From Candidatus Avelusimicrobium gallicola (GTDB lineage Bacteria > Elusimicrobiota > Elusimicrobia > Elusimicrobiales > UBA9959): 47,683 nt of DNA. The stretch spans positions 1 to 47,683 of the forward strand of contig DYLH01000011.1 in the NCBI GenBank assembly GCA_020722185.1, written 5' to 3'. The first letter of the stretch is position 1; the number at the start of each line of letters is the position of its first letter. This document shows positions 34,722 to 44,306 of the stretch, piece after piece. Both the position numbers and the translations under genes were made by a program. Under the pieces are notes generated by a model. It did not search any database. It was not told the origin of the DNA and saw only the letters and a list, made by a program, of their open reading frames with translations.

Positions 34722-35906
34722 ATGCATAATGAAGTTTATATAGTTGATGGATTGAGAACAGCAATAGGAAGTTTTGGCGGAACACTGGCTTCTTTTGAGG
34801 CTGCTAAATTGGGAGAAATAGTTGTAAGAAGACTTATTGAAAAAAATAATTTATCTACAGAAGAAATAGATGAACTAATAATTGGCAATGTGCTTCAAGC
34901 CGGACAAGGTCAAAATGTGGCCAGACAAATAGAGCTTAATTCAGGAATACCATATGACAAGACAGCTATGACTGTAAATATGGTCTGTGGGTCTGGACTT
35001 CGCAGTGTAGCTTTGGCGGCGCAGGCCATAAAAGCGCATGAAGCAAATATAGTTATATCTGGTGGGACAGAATCGATGAGCAATGCGCCATATCTACTTA
35101 AAAAAGCTCGTTTTGGGTATAGGATGGGCAATGCCGAAATGATAGACAGCATGATAAATGATGGGCTATGGGATATATTCAACAATTACCATATGGGGAT
35201 AACAGCGGAGAATCTAGCAGAAAAATATAATATATCTCGCGAAGAACAAGATATTTTCGCGGTGAAATCTCAAAATAAAGCGGAGAAAGCGATAAAAGAA
35301 GGGAAATTCAAAGAAGAAATAGTTCCAATCCCAATACCTCAAAAAAAAGGAGAAGTTTTAAATTTTGACACAGATGAATATCCAAAATTTGGCACATCCA
35401 TTGAGAAAGTGTCCAAACTTAAGCCCGCTTTCAAGAAAGATGGCACAGTTACAGCTGCCAATTCCTCCGGAATAAATGACGGCGCCGCAGCTCTTCTGGT
35501 GGCAGACTCTGAAACAGTCAAAAAAAAGGGCTGGACCCCATTGGCAAGAATAGTCTCATACGGCTATGCGGGAGTTGACCCTAAAATAATGGGAATAGGA
35601 CCTGTAGAGGCAGTAAAAAAAGCCTTATCAAAAGCAGGCTGGCAGGTCTCAGATCTTGATTTAATAGAGGCAAATGAAGCTTTTGCCGCTCAGGCTTTAA
35701 GTGTGTCCAAAGAGTTAGGACTACCAGAGGAGAAAAGCAATGTAAATGGCGGAGCCATAGCTTTCGGTCACCCTATCGGCGCCAGTGGGGCAAGAATACT
35801 GGTTACACTCCTCTATGAAATGAAAAGGAGAAAAGCAAAAAGAGGATTGGCTACTCTGTGTATAGGTGGCGGAATGGGGATAGCTATGTGCGTGGAAAGA
35901 GAATAA
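34722..35906 (+). CDS. atoB: Acetyl-CoA C-acetyltransferase (thiolase)
   Basis: A 394-residue thiolase of the degradative/acetoacetyl-CoA type. The nucleophilic Cys is in [11 protein letters not shown] (about residue 89), the His in [16 protein letters not shown] and the second Cys in TLCIGGGMG, all intact. It would split acetoacetyl-CoA, made by the preceding transaminase, into two acetyl-CoA, giving ATP by acetate formation. It is the last gene of the lysine operon. AAGGAGG precedes the ATG. Confidence 0.93.
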   Translation: MHNEVYIVDGLRTAIGSFGGTLASFEAAKLGEIVVRRLIEKNNLSTEEIDELIIGNVLQAGQGQNVARQIELNSGIPYDKTAMTVNMVCGSGLRSVALAAQAIKAHEANIVISGGTESMSNAPYLLKKARFGYRMGNAEMIDSMINDGLWDIFNNYHMGITAENLAEKYNISREEQDIFAVKSQNKAEKAIKEGKFKEEIVPIPIPQKKGEVLNFDTDEYPKFGTSIEKVSKLKPAFKKDGTVTAANSSGINDGAAALLVADSETVKKKGWTPLARIVSYGYAGVDPKIMGIGPVEAVKKALSKAGWQVSDLDLIEANEAFAAQALSVSKELGLPEEKSNVNGGAIAFGHPIGASGARILVTLLYEMKRRKAKRGLATLCIGGGMGIAMCVERE

Positions 35907-35960
35907 ACTTTTACACATTATTTTCTATTTTAAACCTCCTTTCTTCTTTATTATTTTTTT

Positions 35961-37112
35961 ATGAAAGTTCTGCATATAATCACAAGGCTTGAAAAAGGAG
36001 GATCAGCCAAAAACACTCTCGCGTCTCTTTCTGTTGACGGTTTTGATAATTTCCTTGTTTATGGTCCTTGTGTATTTTCTGAAAAAATTGAAAATTCTAG
36101 TAAAATATTTGAAGCCTCACATCTCAGTAGAGAAATTTGTCCACATAAGGATCTGATAGCTCTTATCGAAATCTATTTTCTTATAAAAAAAATAAAACCA
36201 GACATAGTACACACACATACATCTAAGGCCGGGATACTTGGCAGAATGGCGGCTTTCATATACAATTTACCTTCTAAAAAAGCCTTAGTAATTCACACTC
36301 CACATGGTCATTTATTTTATGGCTATTATGGGTATATAAAAACAAATTTTTTTAAGGCAATAGAGAGAATATTTTCAAAAATAACCGACTTTTATATAGC
36401 TCTGACTGAGGGGGAGAAGATAGAAAGCATTGAAGCGGGACTTGGAAATCAGAAAAAATGGACAGTTATAAATAGCGGTATAGATTTTCCACAAAAACTT
36501 CTATCCAGACACGAAGCCAGAAGTCAGTTTGGTCTACCTGAAAAAGCTTTCATAGCTGCCTATGTAGGCCGCCTTGAATATGTCAAAGGACCAGATATTT
36601 TTCTTGAAATAGTTTCTTCGCTCAAGAAATATGAGGATGCGCCTTCTCTTTATATTATAGTTGGGGATGGTTCTATGAGAAAGGAACTTGAAAAATTCGC
36701 AATTAAAAAGAGTATTTTAGATAAGATACTATTTCTCGGACACAGGGAAAATATTTTTGAACTATTAAGAGCGCTAGATTTTATCATTCAGCCATCCAGA
36801 AATGAGGCTATGGGTAGAACAGTAATAGAGGCGCAATACTGCGGACTGCCAGTTGTGGCAAGCGATGCCTGTGGTTTGCCATGGGCAATGAAAGATGGGA
36901 AGACTGGATTTTTGTTTAAAAGAAACGATGTATCAGATGCTGTTGAAAAAGTAAAAAAATTATTTGATCCTTTATTAAGAGAAAAGCTTTCTCAATCGGC
37001 GTATTTATTCGCCAGAGAAAAGAACTCATATGGCGAATATAAGTGGTCTTCCAACTCTATGCGCAGAGATCTGCATTTATTTTATCTTTCAATAATAAAA
37101 AGAATGCATTAA
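35961..37112 (+). CDS. GT4 family glycosyltransferase
   Basis: A 383-residue GT-B glycosyltransferase. The N-terminal half opens MKVLHIITRLEKGGSAKNTL and has VHTHTSKAGILGRMAA; the C-terminal half has YVGRLEYVKGPDIFLE and the nucleotide-sugar motif PSRNEAMGRTVIEAQYCGLPVVAS. Likely acts on an envelope glycan or lipid; the acceptor is unknown. It stands alone between the lysine operon and the oxidoreductase operon. No Shine-Dalgarno; TATTAT (35949-35954) ends 6 nt before ATG. Confidence 0.85.
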   Translation: MKVLHIITRLEKGGSAKNTLASLSVDGFDNFLVYGPCVFSEKIENSSKIFEASHLSREICPHKDLIALIEIYFLIKKIKPDIVHTHTSKAGILGRMAAFIYNLPSKKALVIHTPHGHLFYGYYGYIKTNFFKAIERIFSKITDFYIALTEGEKIESIEAGLGNQKKWTVINSGIDFPQKLLSRHEARSQFGLPEKAFIAAYVGRLEYVKGPDIFLEIVSSLKKYEDAPSLYIIVGDGSMRKELEKFAIKKSILDKILFLGHRENIFELLRALDFIIQPSRNEAMGRTVIEAQYCGLPVVASDACGLPWAMKDGKTGFLFKRNDVSDAVEKVKKLFDPLLREKLSQSAYLFAREKNSYGEYKWSSNSMRRDLHLFYLSIIKRMH

Positions 37113-37252
37113 AAAACTTTTATGAATAGCTTTTTTTTGTTATACTTTAATTGTGAGAAGATCTATGTTCATATATCCTGAAAAGGAAAGTATAAAGGGT
37201 AAGCTTTTTATGAATTTCCCTTCATTTATCGGCTTATAAAATCAAAGGAGGT

Positions 37253-37459
37253 ATGATGCCAAAAATAGAAGTGGACGAGACTAAATGCAAAGGGTGCTAC
37301 CTCTGCATACAAGTCTGCCCTAAAAAATGCATAGAAAAATCGGATAAATTCTCTAAAACAGGATATTATCCCGCTAGGTATGCTAAAGAAGGTTGCTGTA
37401 TAGCTTGCATGTCTTGCGCTAAAATCTGCCCTGATCTCGCTATCAAGGTATACAAATAA
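37253..37459 (+). CDS. 2-oxoacid:ferredoxin oxidoreductase, ferredoxin-like delta subunit
   Basis: A 68-residue protein with two [4Fe-4S] clusters: CKGCYLCIQVCPKKC near 12-26 and a second set in CCIACMSCAKICP. It passes electrons from the catalytic subunits to ferredoxin. AAAGGAGG stands before ATGATG; the second ATG (37256) is an equally good start. It is the first of four genes with 10-nt to overlapping spacing. A possible -10 TATACT lies at 37141-37146. Confidence 0.9.
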   Translation: MMPKIEVDETKCKGCYLCIQVCPKKCIEKSDKFSKTGYYPARYAKEGCCIACMSCAKICPDLAIKVYK

Positions 37460-37469
37460 AGGAGATATT

Positions 37470-38561
37470 ATGGCTGAAAAACAATTAATGAAAGGAAACG
37501 AGGCTTTAGCCGAGGGCGCTGTAAGGGCTGGTTGCAGATTTTTCGCCGGCTATCCCATAACCCCTCAAAATGAAGTTCCAGAGTATATGTCGTGGAGACT
37601 GCCACAAGTTGGCGGAGCTTTTATTCAATCAGAATCTGAAGTGGCTGCCATAAATGTGATTTTTGGCGCCGCCGCCACAGGAGTTAGAAGTATGACTTCC
37701 TCCTCAAGTCCGGGAATAAGCCTTAAACAGGAAGGCATTTCCTATTGCGCGGGAGCGGATCTTCCTTTTTTGATAGCTAATGTGATGAGAGGCGGACCAG
37801 GACTTGGAAACATAGCAGGAGCGCAGGGAGATTATTTCCAGTCGACAAGAGGGGGAGGGCATGGAGATTATCGGCTATATGTGATGGCTCCAAATGGCGT
37901 TCAAGATATGTTTGACTTTCCTAAAAAATGCTATGAAGTGGCTTACAAGTACAGAATTCCAGCCATGATACTTGCAGACGGTATTATGGGACAAATGATG
38001 GAAGGTGTGGAAATAAAATGGCCTGAAGTTGATGTCAAAGGACTTGAGAAGCAAAAATGGGCTATTGGCACAAACGAAGAGGGCAGAGAGAGAAGAATGG
38101 TAAGCTCTTATGACCTTAGAGATGGCATGCTTGAAAAAATAGTTTTAGAAAGAGCAAAAAGGTATAAAGAAATAGAGGATAAGGAAGTTTTATGGGAAGA
38201 AAAAATGACAGAGGACGCAGAGATAATACTTGTGGCATACGGCATCTCAGCCAGGATCTCATATGCCGCATGTAGAATGGCCAGAGAGAAAGGAATTAAA
38301 GCTGGTCTTTTGCGACCCATAACATTATGGCCATTCCCTAAAAAAAGACTTATTGAGCTTGCGCCCAAAACAAAAAACTTTTTGGCTGTCGAGATGAGCC
38401 TTGGTCAAATGGTAGAAGATGTAAGATTGGCTGTAAACGGCAGGACCAATGTAAATCTTTTTGCTAAACCCGGCGGCTCTCCGATATTTGCCGAAGAGGT
38501 TTATAAAGCCATTGAAGATATAGTAAAAAAAGGAGCTAAAGAATATGCAACTGTTAAATGA
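37470..38561 (+). CDS. 2-oxoacid:ferredoxin oxidoreductase, alpha subunit (VorB/KorA type)
   Basis: A 363-residue alpha subunit holding the pyrimidine-binding part of the thiamine site and the C-terminal transketolase-like domain. The start (LMKGNEALAEGAVRAGCRFFAGYPITPQNEVPEYM) and TSSSSPGISLKQEG are typical of the VorB/KorA group, which act on branched-chain 2-oxoacids or 2-oxoglutarate. I lean to the NCBI-type VorB group by resemblance, but substrate is not proved. In this context it could oxidise 2-oxoacids from amino-acid transamination. Confidence 0.9.
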   Translation: MAEKQLMKGNEALAEGAVRAGCRFFAGYPITPQNEVPEYMSWRLPQVGGAFIQSESEVAAINVIFGAAATGVRSMTSSSSPGISLKQEGISYCAGADLPFLIANVMRGGPGLGNIAGAQGDYFQSTRGGGHGDYRLYVMAPNGVQDMFDFPKKCYEVAYKYRIPAMILADGIMGQMMEGVEIKWPEVDVKGLEKQKWAIGTNEEGRERRMVSSYDLRDGMLEKIVLERAKRYKEIEDKEVLWEEKMTEDAEIILVAYGISARISYAACRMAREKGIKAGLLRPITLWPFPKKRLIELAPKTKNFLAVEMSLGQMVEDVRLAVNGRTNVNLFAKPGGSPIFAEEVYKAIEDIVKKGAKEYATVK

Positions 38562-39297
38562 AAGACCTAAATCATTACTGGATGTTCAGATGCATTATTG
38601 TCCCGGTTGTGGACATGGGATAATACACCGACTTGTGGCTGAGGCTATGGATGAGCTTAAAATAAGAGAAAAAACCATAGGCGTCGCGCCAGTTGGTTGC
38701 GCTGTCTTTGCTGACCACTATTTCAATTGCGACATGATACAGGGCGCGCATGGCAGAGGACCAGCAATAGCCACTGGAATAAAGAGGTCCTTGCCAAACT
38801 CTATAGTTTTCTCTTATCAGGGAGATGGAGATCTTGCCTCTATAGGAATGGCTGAAATAGTTCATGCCGCAGCCAGAGGAGAAAAACTGACAATCATATT
38901 CGTGAACAATGCAATCTATGGAATGACTGGTGGACAAATGGCGCCAACAACTCTCATAGGACAAAAATCCACCACTACTGTTGAGGGAAGAAAAACTGAA
39001 GTAAATGGTTTCCCCATAAGAATGTGTGAAATGCTTGCCACTCTTGATGGCGTTGTCTATGCCGAAAGAACCACTGTACACAATGTTGCTGGCGTGGTAA
39101 AAAGCAAAAATGCCATAAAAAAAGCATTCCAAAATCAGATTGATAATCGCGGTTTTTCAATAGTGGAAATACTTTCCATGTGTCCCACCAACTGGGGAGT
39201 CAGGCTTGACAATCCATCTGAAGCCACTAAATACATTAATGATTCTATGGTGAAGATTTTTCCGCCAGGAGTCTATAAGGATGTTTCCGCAAAATAA
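38545..39297 (+). CDS. 2-oxoacid:ferredoxin oxidoreductase, beta subunit
   Basis: A 250-residue thiamine-diphosphate-binding subunit. CPGCGHGIIHRL near the N-terminus and the ThDP motif QGDGDLASIGMAE... (about 92-104) with VNNAIYGMTGGQMAPT are intact. There is no extra cysteine-rich tail, so electrons leave via the small ferredoxin subunit. It overlaps the alpha gene by 17 nt, with an AAAGGAG site inside that gene. Confidence 0.92.
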   Translation: MQLLNERPKSLLDVQMHYCPGCGHGIIHRLVAEAMDELKIREKTIGVAPVGCAVFADHYFNCDMIQGAHGRGPAIATGIKRSLPNSIVFSYQGDGDLASIGMAEIVHAAARGEKLTIIFVNNAIYGMTGGQMAPTTLIGQKSTTTVEGRKTEVNGFPIRMCEMLATLDGVVYAERTTVHNVAGVVKSKNAIKKAFQNQIDNRGFSIVEILSMCPTNWGVRLDNPSEATKYINDSMVKIFPPGVYKDVSAK

Positions 39298-39309
39298 AAA
39301 GGAGGAAAA

Positions 39310-39843
39310 ATGTATCAAGGAATAAGAATTTCTGGTTTCGGCGGACAGGGGGTGATTTCCGCTGGAGTTCTTTTGGCATACACTGGCATATTGGAAAATA
39401 AAAATGTAAGTTTTTTTCCATCTTATGGAGCGGAAATGAGGGGCGGAACGGCCAATTGCTCGGTTGTAATAGCTTCAGACGAAGTTGATACTCCTATTGT
39501 ATCTTCTCCGGACACAGTCATAGTATTCAATGAACCATCTTTGGCCAAATTTGAGTCAATGGTGAAACCGGGCGGAATATTGATAGTGAACTCTTCGCTT
39601 ATTAAAAGCGAGCCAACTAGAAAAGACATAAAAGTGCTAAAGGTTCCGTGCAATGAGATAGCGGACAAGCTTGGCAATGCAAAAATTATGAATATGGTCG
39701 CTTTGGGCGCTTTTGCCAAAGCCACCGGAGCAGTTTCAATTGAGGCCATATCCAGGGCTCTGCCAAAGGTTTATAAGAAGCTTAAACCGGAAGTGATAGA
39801 ACTCAATATTAAAGCCCTCAATGAAGGAGCCACTCTGGCCTAA
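39310..39843 (+). CDS. 2-oxoacid:ferredoxin oxidoreductase, gamma subunit
   Basis: A 177-residue gamma subunit (the CoA-binding POR_N-gamma domain). The start RISGFGGQGVISAGVLLAYTG and SYGAEMRGGTANCSVVIAS are the family signatures. AAGGAGG precedes the ATG. It is the last gene of the operon and is followed after 9 nt by a strong intrinsic terminator. Confidence 0.92.
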   Translation: MYQGIRISGFGGQGVISAGVLLAYTGILENKNVSFFPSYGAEMRGGTANCSVVIASDEVDTPIVSSPDTVIVFNEPSLAKFESMVKPGGILIVNSSLIKSEPTRKDIKVLKVPCNEIADKLGNAKIMNMVALGAFAKATGAVSIEAISRALPKVYKKLKPEVIELNIKALNEGATLA

Positions 39844-39852
39844 CAGTTAGCT

Positions 39853-39889
39853 AAAACGGCCGCCACATTGGGCGGCCGTTTTATTTTTT
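39853..39889 (+). terminator. Rho-independent terminator of the oxidoreductase operon
   Basis: A perfect 12-bp stem (AAAACGGCCGCC at 39853-39864 and GGCGGCCGTTTT at 39871-39882) with a 6-nt loop, followed by a T-run (39884-39889). The GC-rich stem stands out strongly in this AT-rich window. The next gene begins only 10 nt after the T-run. Confidence 0.92.
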
Positions 39890-39898
39890 AGTTTTAAT

Positions 39899-41659
39899 AT
39901 GGACGATTACGACTTAGACAAAAAAGAAAAAATAGATTATAAATCGTCTTTTCGTCTTATCTATTCTCTTTTAAAACCCTATAAAAAAAATCTCTACACA
40001 GCCTTTTTTTATCTTATTCTTTCAACGGGAACTTCCCTTCTCATTCCTTTACTTGCAAAATATGCCATAGACGAGGGGATAAAAAAGAAAAATCTCAAAT
40101 ATCTACTAATTATAATGTCAGCTTATCTTATAAACACATTGTTTTTCCTCTTAATGAATTATTTAAGCTCAATGAAACTGATAGAGACAGGACAGGATCT
40201 AATTCTTGGGCTTAAAAAAAAGCTTTATGATCATTTATTGAATCTGGATATAGACTATTACTCTAAAAATCCTGTCGGCAAAATAATGGCAAGGATTCAA
40301 AGCGACACATCGGCCCTTTATGAACTTTTCACTCAAACAGTAGTCAGCATTTTTAAGGACATACTATTGTTTATCGCAATTTTTGTGATAATGTTTTATT
40401 CAAATGCTAAACTGGCGAAAATACTTCTCCCCATTGTAATTTTTATAGCAATAATAGTTAAAATTTTTATAGATAAAAGCTCTTCCATCTTTGTAAGTGT
40501 TAGAAAAATCATAAGCGAAATATCGGGCTTTATTTCTGAAAGACTAAATTCGATTTCAACGATACAAACATTCAATAAAGAAAAACAAGAAGAGGAAACT
40601 CTTGATAAATTTAATATAAAAAAATTCAATGCGGCTCTCAGAGGAGAATTCTACTCCATAATATTTTTTATGACTATCATAATGTTTGATCCCATCTCAA
40701 AAGCTCTCATTTTTGCCTATGGAGGATCAAATGTCATAGCTGGCACACTATCTATAGGAGCTCTAATAATGTTCATTCTCTATGTTGGACAGTTATTTGA
40801 ACCTATATTTATGTTCTCTGAACATATAAGCATAATTCAGAAATCTTTCTCCGCTGGACACAGGATAAACAATATTCTCTCCACAAAACCGCGTATAGTA
40901 AATGTAGAAAATCCTGTTTATCTAGACTCTTTTTCCAAAAGTATAAAATTTGAAAATGTACATATGAAATATCAAGAAGACACGGACTGGATAATTAGAA
41001 ATTTAAGTTTCGAAATACCAAAAGGCAAAGCCATAGCTGTAGCTGGCAAAACTGGCGGGGGGAAAACAACCATTACAAACATACTGCTTCGATTCAATGA
41101 TTATCAAAAGGGAAACGTATATATAGATGGCATAGAGCTTAAGAAAACAAATATAAAATCGATAAGAAAACTAATTGGACTTGTGCAACAGGATATATAT
41201 CTTTTTCCTGGCACAGTGGCTGAAAATCTAAAGCTAATGGATAAAAACATTGACGATTCAAGGCTTGATTATGCCATAAAGACTCTTGAGCTGGAATATT
41301 TTTATAAAAAGCACCCTCTAAATAAAAAAATAACTGAAAAAGGGAACAATCTTTCACAGGGAGAAAAACAGATAATATCTCTGACGAGAAGTATGGTTTT
41401 GGACCAGGAAATACTATGCCTTGATGAGGCCACATCAAACATAGACCCTTATACTGAAAGAATGCTCACTAGGGCTATAAAAAATATGATGAAACATAAG
41501 ACAGTGTTTATTATTGCGCACCGTCTCTCAACTATAGAGAGCGCTGATAATATAATTTTTCTACACAATGGAGAAATAGCTGAAGAGGGAACTCATGAAG
41601 AATTAATGGCTAAAAAAGGCCATTATTTCAAATATTATTCGCTACAAACAGGAATTTAA
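39899..41659 (+). CDS. ABC exporter half-transporter, catalytically complete partner
   Basis: A 586-residue fusion of a six-helix membrane domain (about 35-320) and an ATPase domain. Walker A GKTGGGKTT near 383, signature LSQGEKQ (Gln instead of the more common Gly), Walker B ILCLDEATS with the catalytic Glu, and switch His in IIAHRLST. It lies 1 nt before another half-transporter, so the two should form a heterodimeric lipid, peptide or drug exporter. No Shine-Dalgarno is seen before the ATG. Confidence 0.9.
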   Translation: MDDYDLDKKEKIDYKSSFRLIYSLLKPYKKNLYTAFFYLILSTGTSLLIPLLAKYAIDEGIKKKNLKYLLIIMSAYLINTLFFLLMNYLSSMKLIETGQDLILGLKKKLYDHLLNLDIDYYSKNPVGKIMARIQSDTSALYELFTQTVVSIFKDILLFIAIFVIMFYSNAKLAKILLPIVIFIAIIVKIFIDKSSSIFVSVRKIISEISGFISERLNSISTIQTFNKEKQEEETLDKFNIKKFNAALRGEFYSIIFFMTIIMFDPISKALIFAYGGSNVIAGTLSIGALIMFILYVGQLFEPIFMFSEHISIIQKSFSAGHRINNILSTKPRIVNVENPVYLDSFSKSIKFENVHMKYQEDTDWIIRNLSFEIPKGKAIAVAGKTGGGKTTITNILLRFNDYQKGNVYIDGIELKKTNIKSIRKLIGLVQQDIYLFPGTVAENLKLMDKNIDDSRLDYAIKTLELEYFYKKHPLNKKITEKGNNLSQGEKQIISLTRSMVLDQEILCLDEATSNIDPYTERMLTRAIKNMMKHKTVFIIAHRLSTIESADNIIFLHNGEIAEEGTHEELMAKKGHYFKYYSLQTGI

Positions 41660-41660
41660 A

Positions 41661-43388
41661 ATGACTTTCACATTGAAATGGTTGCTGCCCTATTGGAAGA
41701 AAAGCTGGAAAAGAATGACGGCTATAGTCACGCTTGGCCTTTTAAGCGCAGGATTGCAAGCTACGACCCCAATAATAGTTAAAAACATAGTGAATGGACT
41801 TAATCAAAATATCAACTGGGAGTATATAAAGCTAAATGTTTTCTATATGCTTTCTTTAGGCATTCTTTCATACACTGTTGGCATACTTGCTCAAAGAAAC
41901 AGAGCCTATATGAATTTTAAAATAGAGTATCAAATAAGACAAAATCTTTTTGCCCATATCTTAAAGCTTGACCATTCTCTCTACTACAAGCATACAGTCG
42001 GAGATATCCTTACAAGACTTATAGACGATATTTCTGAAAAGATTTCGTGGTTTGCCTGTTCCGGAGTGTTTAGATTCATACAGGCCTGTTTGACAATAAT
42101 AGCGGTAATTAGCGCAATGCTTTATCTAAATATTACACTTTCTCTCTGGTGTCTGGCGCCTATGCCGATCATTGTTTTCTTTACAATAAAATTAGGCAAA
42201 AAACTTAGCAAAAAATATTCACAACTGCAGGATTCAATATCTGAAATATATGATTTTCTGGAAACCTCTTTCAGCGCTATAAGACTGATAAAAGCAAATT
42301 CCAAAGAAAATAGCCAAAAGGATTTTTTTGCGACAAAGGCTCAAGAGCAAAGGGAAAAAGAGATAATGACTGGAAGACTGCAGATAATTTTTTCATACTT
42401 TTTTCATTATTCAGGTTTTTTTTCAGTCTTTCTTGTTTATATCGCTGGAGGTCTCATGGTCATAAATGGCAGTATAGACCTTGGAGATCTGGTAGCATTT
42501 CAATTTTTCTCCTCAATGATAATATTTCCTCTTATGGATGTCAGCCAATTTTTTATAACTGGCAACAGAGCGGAAGCGTCCATAAAAAGAGTAAATGAAA
42601 TTTTTTTGATAAAACCGCTTTTAATAAATTCAAAAAAACAAATAAAATTGTCAAACATAGAAAAACTTGAGTTTATTTCACTTTCTTTTGACACAAATAC
42701 TAAAAAAAGGATACTAGATAATATTTCATTCAAATCAATTAGAGGGGGAAAATTATCCATAGTGGGAAAAATAGGCTCAGGCAAATCGACTATTCTCAAA
42801 CTTATCTTAAGGCTTATGGAATATACACAGGGGGAATATCTTGTAAATGGGATAAATGTAAGGGACATAGATACTGCTTCTCTCAGAGAAAGAATAGCTT
42901 ATGTGCCGCAAGAACCTTCAATATTTAGCGCCACCATACTTGAAAATATAACTCTTTTTTCAAAAAATTTTGACGAATCCGAACTTCAAAAGGCAATTAA
43001 AGTCTCTCAATTAGAGTATGATTTGTCCAGATTACCTAATGGGATTAAAACACAAGTCGGGAATAGAGGTTTTTCAATATCAGGCGGTCAAAAACAGCGA
43101 ATATGCCTCGCCAGAGCTCTATTGAAAAATCCAGATTTTCTAATAATAGATGATGCCACCAATGCCATGGATGCATTGACTGAAGAAAATTTCTGGAATG
43201 ATTTCAATTCAAGCTATTCCAACTGCGGATCTATAATAGTCACGCATAGGACAAAAACTCTTGAAAAAAGCGATGAAATACTTGTATTGGAACAGGGAAA
43301 AGCTATTGAAAGAGGAAATCACAAATCGCTTATAGCAGGCGAAACTCTTTACAAAAAGATCTACGAAAAATCAAGACTTGAGGAATAA
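41661..43388 (+). CDS. ABC exporter half-transporter with one degenerate catalytic site
   Basis: A 575-residue half-transporter. Membrane domain about 15-310; Walker A GKIGSGKST near 369; signature ISGGQKQR; Walker B FLIIDDATNAMD near 493, where Asp replaces the catalytic Glu; switch His kept (IVTHRTKTL). This Glu-to-Asp change is typical of one partner in heterodimeric exporters such as TM287/288 and BmrCD, supporting pairing with the previous gene. Substrate unknown. It ends 2 bp from a convergent gene. Confidence 0.9.
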   Translation: MTFTLKWLLPYWKKSWKRMTAIVTLGLLSAGLQATTPIIVKNIVNGLNQNINWEYIKLNVFYMLSLGILSYTVGILAQRNRAYMNFKIEYQIRQNLFAHILKLDHSLYYKHTVGDILTRLIDDISEKISWFACSGVFRFIQACLTIIAVISAMLYLNITLSLWCLAPMPIIVFFTIKLGKKLSKKYSQLQDSISEIYDFLETSFSAIRLIKANSKENSQKDFFATKAQEQREKEIMTGRLQIIFSYFFHYSGFFSVFLVYIAGGLMVINGSIDLGDLVAFQFFSSMIIFPLMDVSQFFITGNRAEASIKRVNEIFLIKPLLINSKKQIKLSNIEKLEFISLSFDTNTKKRILDNISFKSIRGGKLSIVGKIGSGKSTILKLILRLMEYTQGEYLVNGINVRDIDTASLRERIAYVPQEPSIFSATILENITLFSKNFDESELQKAIKVSQLEYDLSRLPNGIKTQVGNRGFSISGGQKQRICLARALLKNPDFLIIDDATNAMDALTEENFWNDFNSSYSNCGSIIVTHRTKTLEKSDEILVLEQGKAIERGNHKSLIAGETLYKKIYEKSRLEE

Positions 43389-43390
43389 AA

Positions 43391-44305
43391 TTAAAACATT
43401 ATTTTCATAACCAGAGAATAAAGCGGAATTAAAAGAAAATAAAAGAATGTGCTTATTACTATAATAGCCGAGATAAGCTCGTCGTCAAGTTCCATTTCTT
43501 TAGCCACTATATAAGCCATTACGGCCGTTGGCATTGTGTGTTGTATGAAGGTAACCTTAAAAGGTAAAGTAATATCATTTGACAAATATATGACAAAAGC
43601 CGCTATAAAAGGCAAGATGATAAGCTTTACAGACAAAGCTATTGATATTTCTTTTACTCTGCTTATAAGCTTAATTTTGCCATATAATGAAAAACCAAGA
43701 GTTATCAAAGAAAAAGGAATTACTGTGCTTGAAATCTCTTTAAATAAATCGTTTACGAAACCGGAAAATCTTATGGATAAAAAAGACATTACTATGCCGA
43801 TAAAGGAACTCATTAATACCGGATTTTTCACCGTATGAGAAATAAAAGTAGAAAATATAAATTCATCCTCAGATATTAGATTAATTAATATCAGACAAAA
43901 TGTAAATATAACAAGATTGTGTAGAGCTGAAGACAAAACCGCATAAGCAAGGGCAGATTCTCCAATAAAGGCTACACTTGCTGGAAGTCCTAAATAAACT
44001 GTATTGCCAAGAACTGAAGCTATTATAAGAGTTCTGGCCTGATTAATTGAGAAGAATGATGATTTCCACAAAATAAAAATTGAAGTGGAAACTATTATTA
44101 TCGGGATTAGGTTAACGGCGGCAAAAGATAGATTTATAGATGAAGACTCTAGAGATGAAATTTTATAAACAATAATAACAGGCAGGGCAAAATAATATAG
44201 ATACTTATTTAAAAAAGATAAAACTTCTTCTCTGCTTCTTATGCGCGAGGAAAAAAACCATCCAACTGTCAGGAAAAATATTATTTTTAAAAAAGCTGTA
44301 GTCAT
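43391..44305 (-). CDS. AEC-family (auxin efflux carrier-like) transporter
   Basis: A 304-residue carrier with about ten hydrophobic segments in the two-half inverted layout of the AEC family, whose bacterial members move organic acids such as malate. Visible signatures are YFALPVIIVYKI and HTMPTAVMAYIVAKEM near the end, the latter with the conserved Pro in a broken helix. A TTG at 44329 would overlap the AspT-like gene; ATG 44305, 1 nt after that gene's stop, is preferred. The two carriers are co-transcribed. Confidence 0.85.
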   Translation of the reverse strand: MTTAFLKIIFFLTVGWFFSSRIRSREEVLSFLNKYLYYFALPVIIVYKISSLESSSINLSFAAVNLIPIIIVSTSIFILWKSSFFSINQARTLIIASVLGNTVYLGLPASVAFIGESALAYAVLSSALHNLVIFTFCLILINLISEDEFIFSTFISHTVKNPVLMSSFIGIVMSFLSIRFSGFVNDLFKEISSTVIPFSLITLGFSLYGKIKLISRVKEISIALSVKLIILPFIAAFVIYLSNDITLPFKVTFIQHTMPTAVMAYIVAKEMELDDELISAIIVISTFFYFLLIPLYSLVMKIMF

Positions 44306-44306
44306 T

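Noticed and set aside
38575-39132. Long open frame on the minus strand within the oxidoreductase beta gene (about 185 codons)
   Set aside because: It mirrors a highly conserved gene on the plus strand, shows no family features and has no ribosome site.
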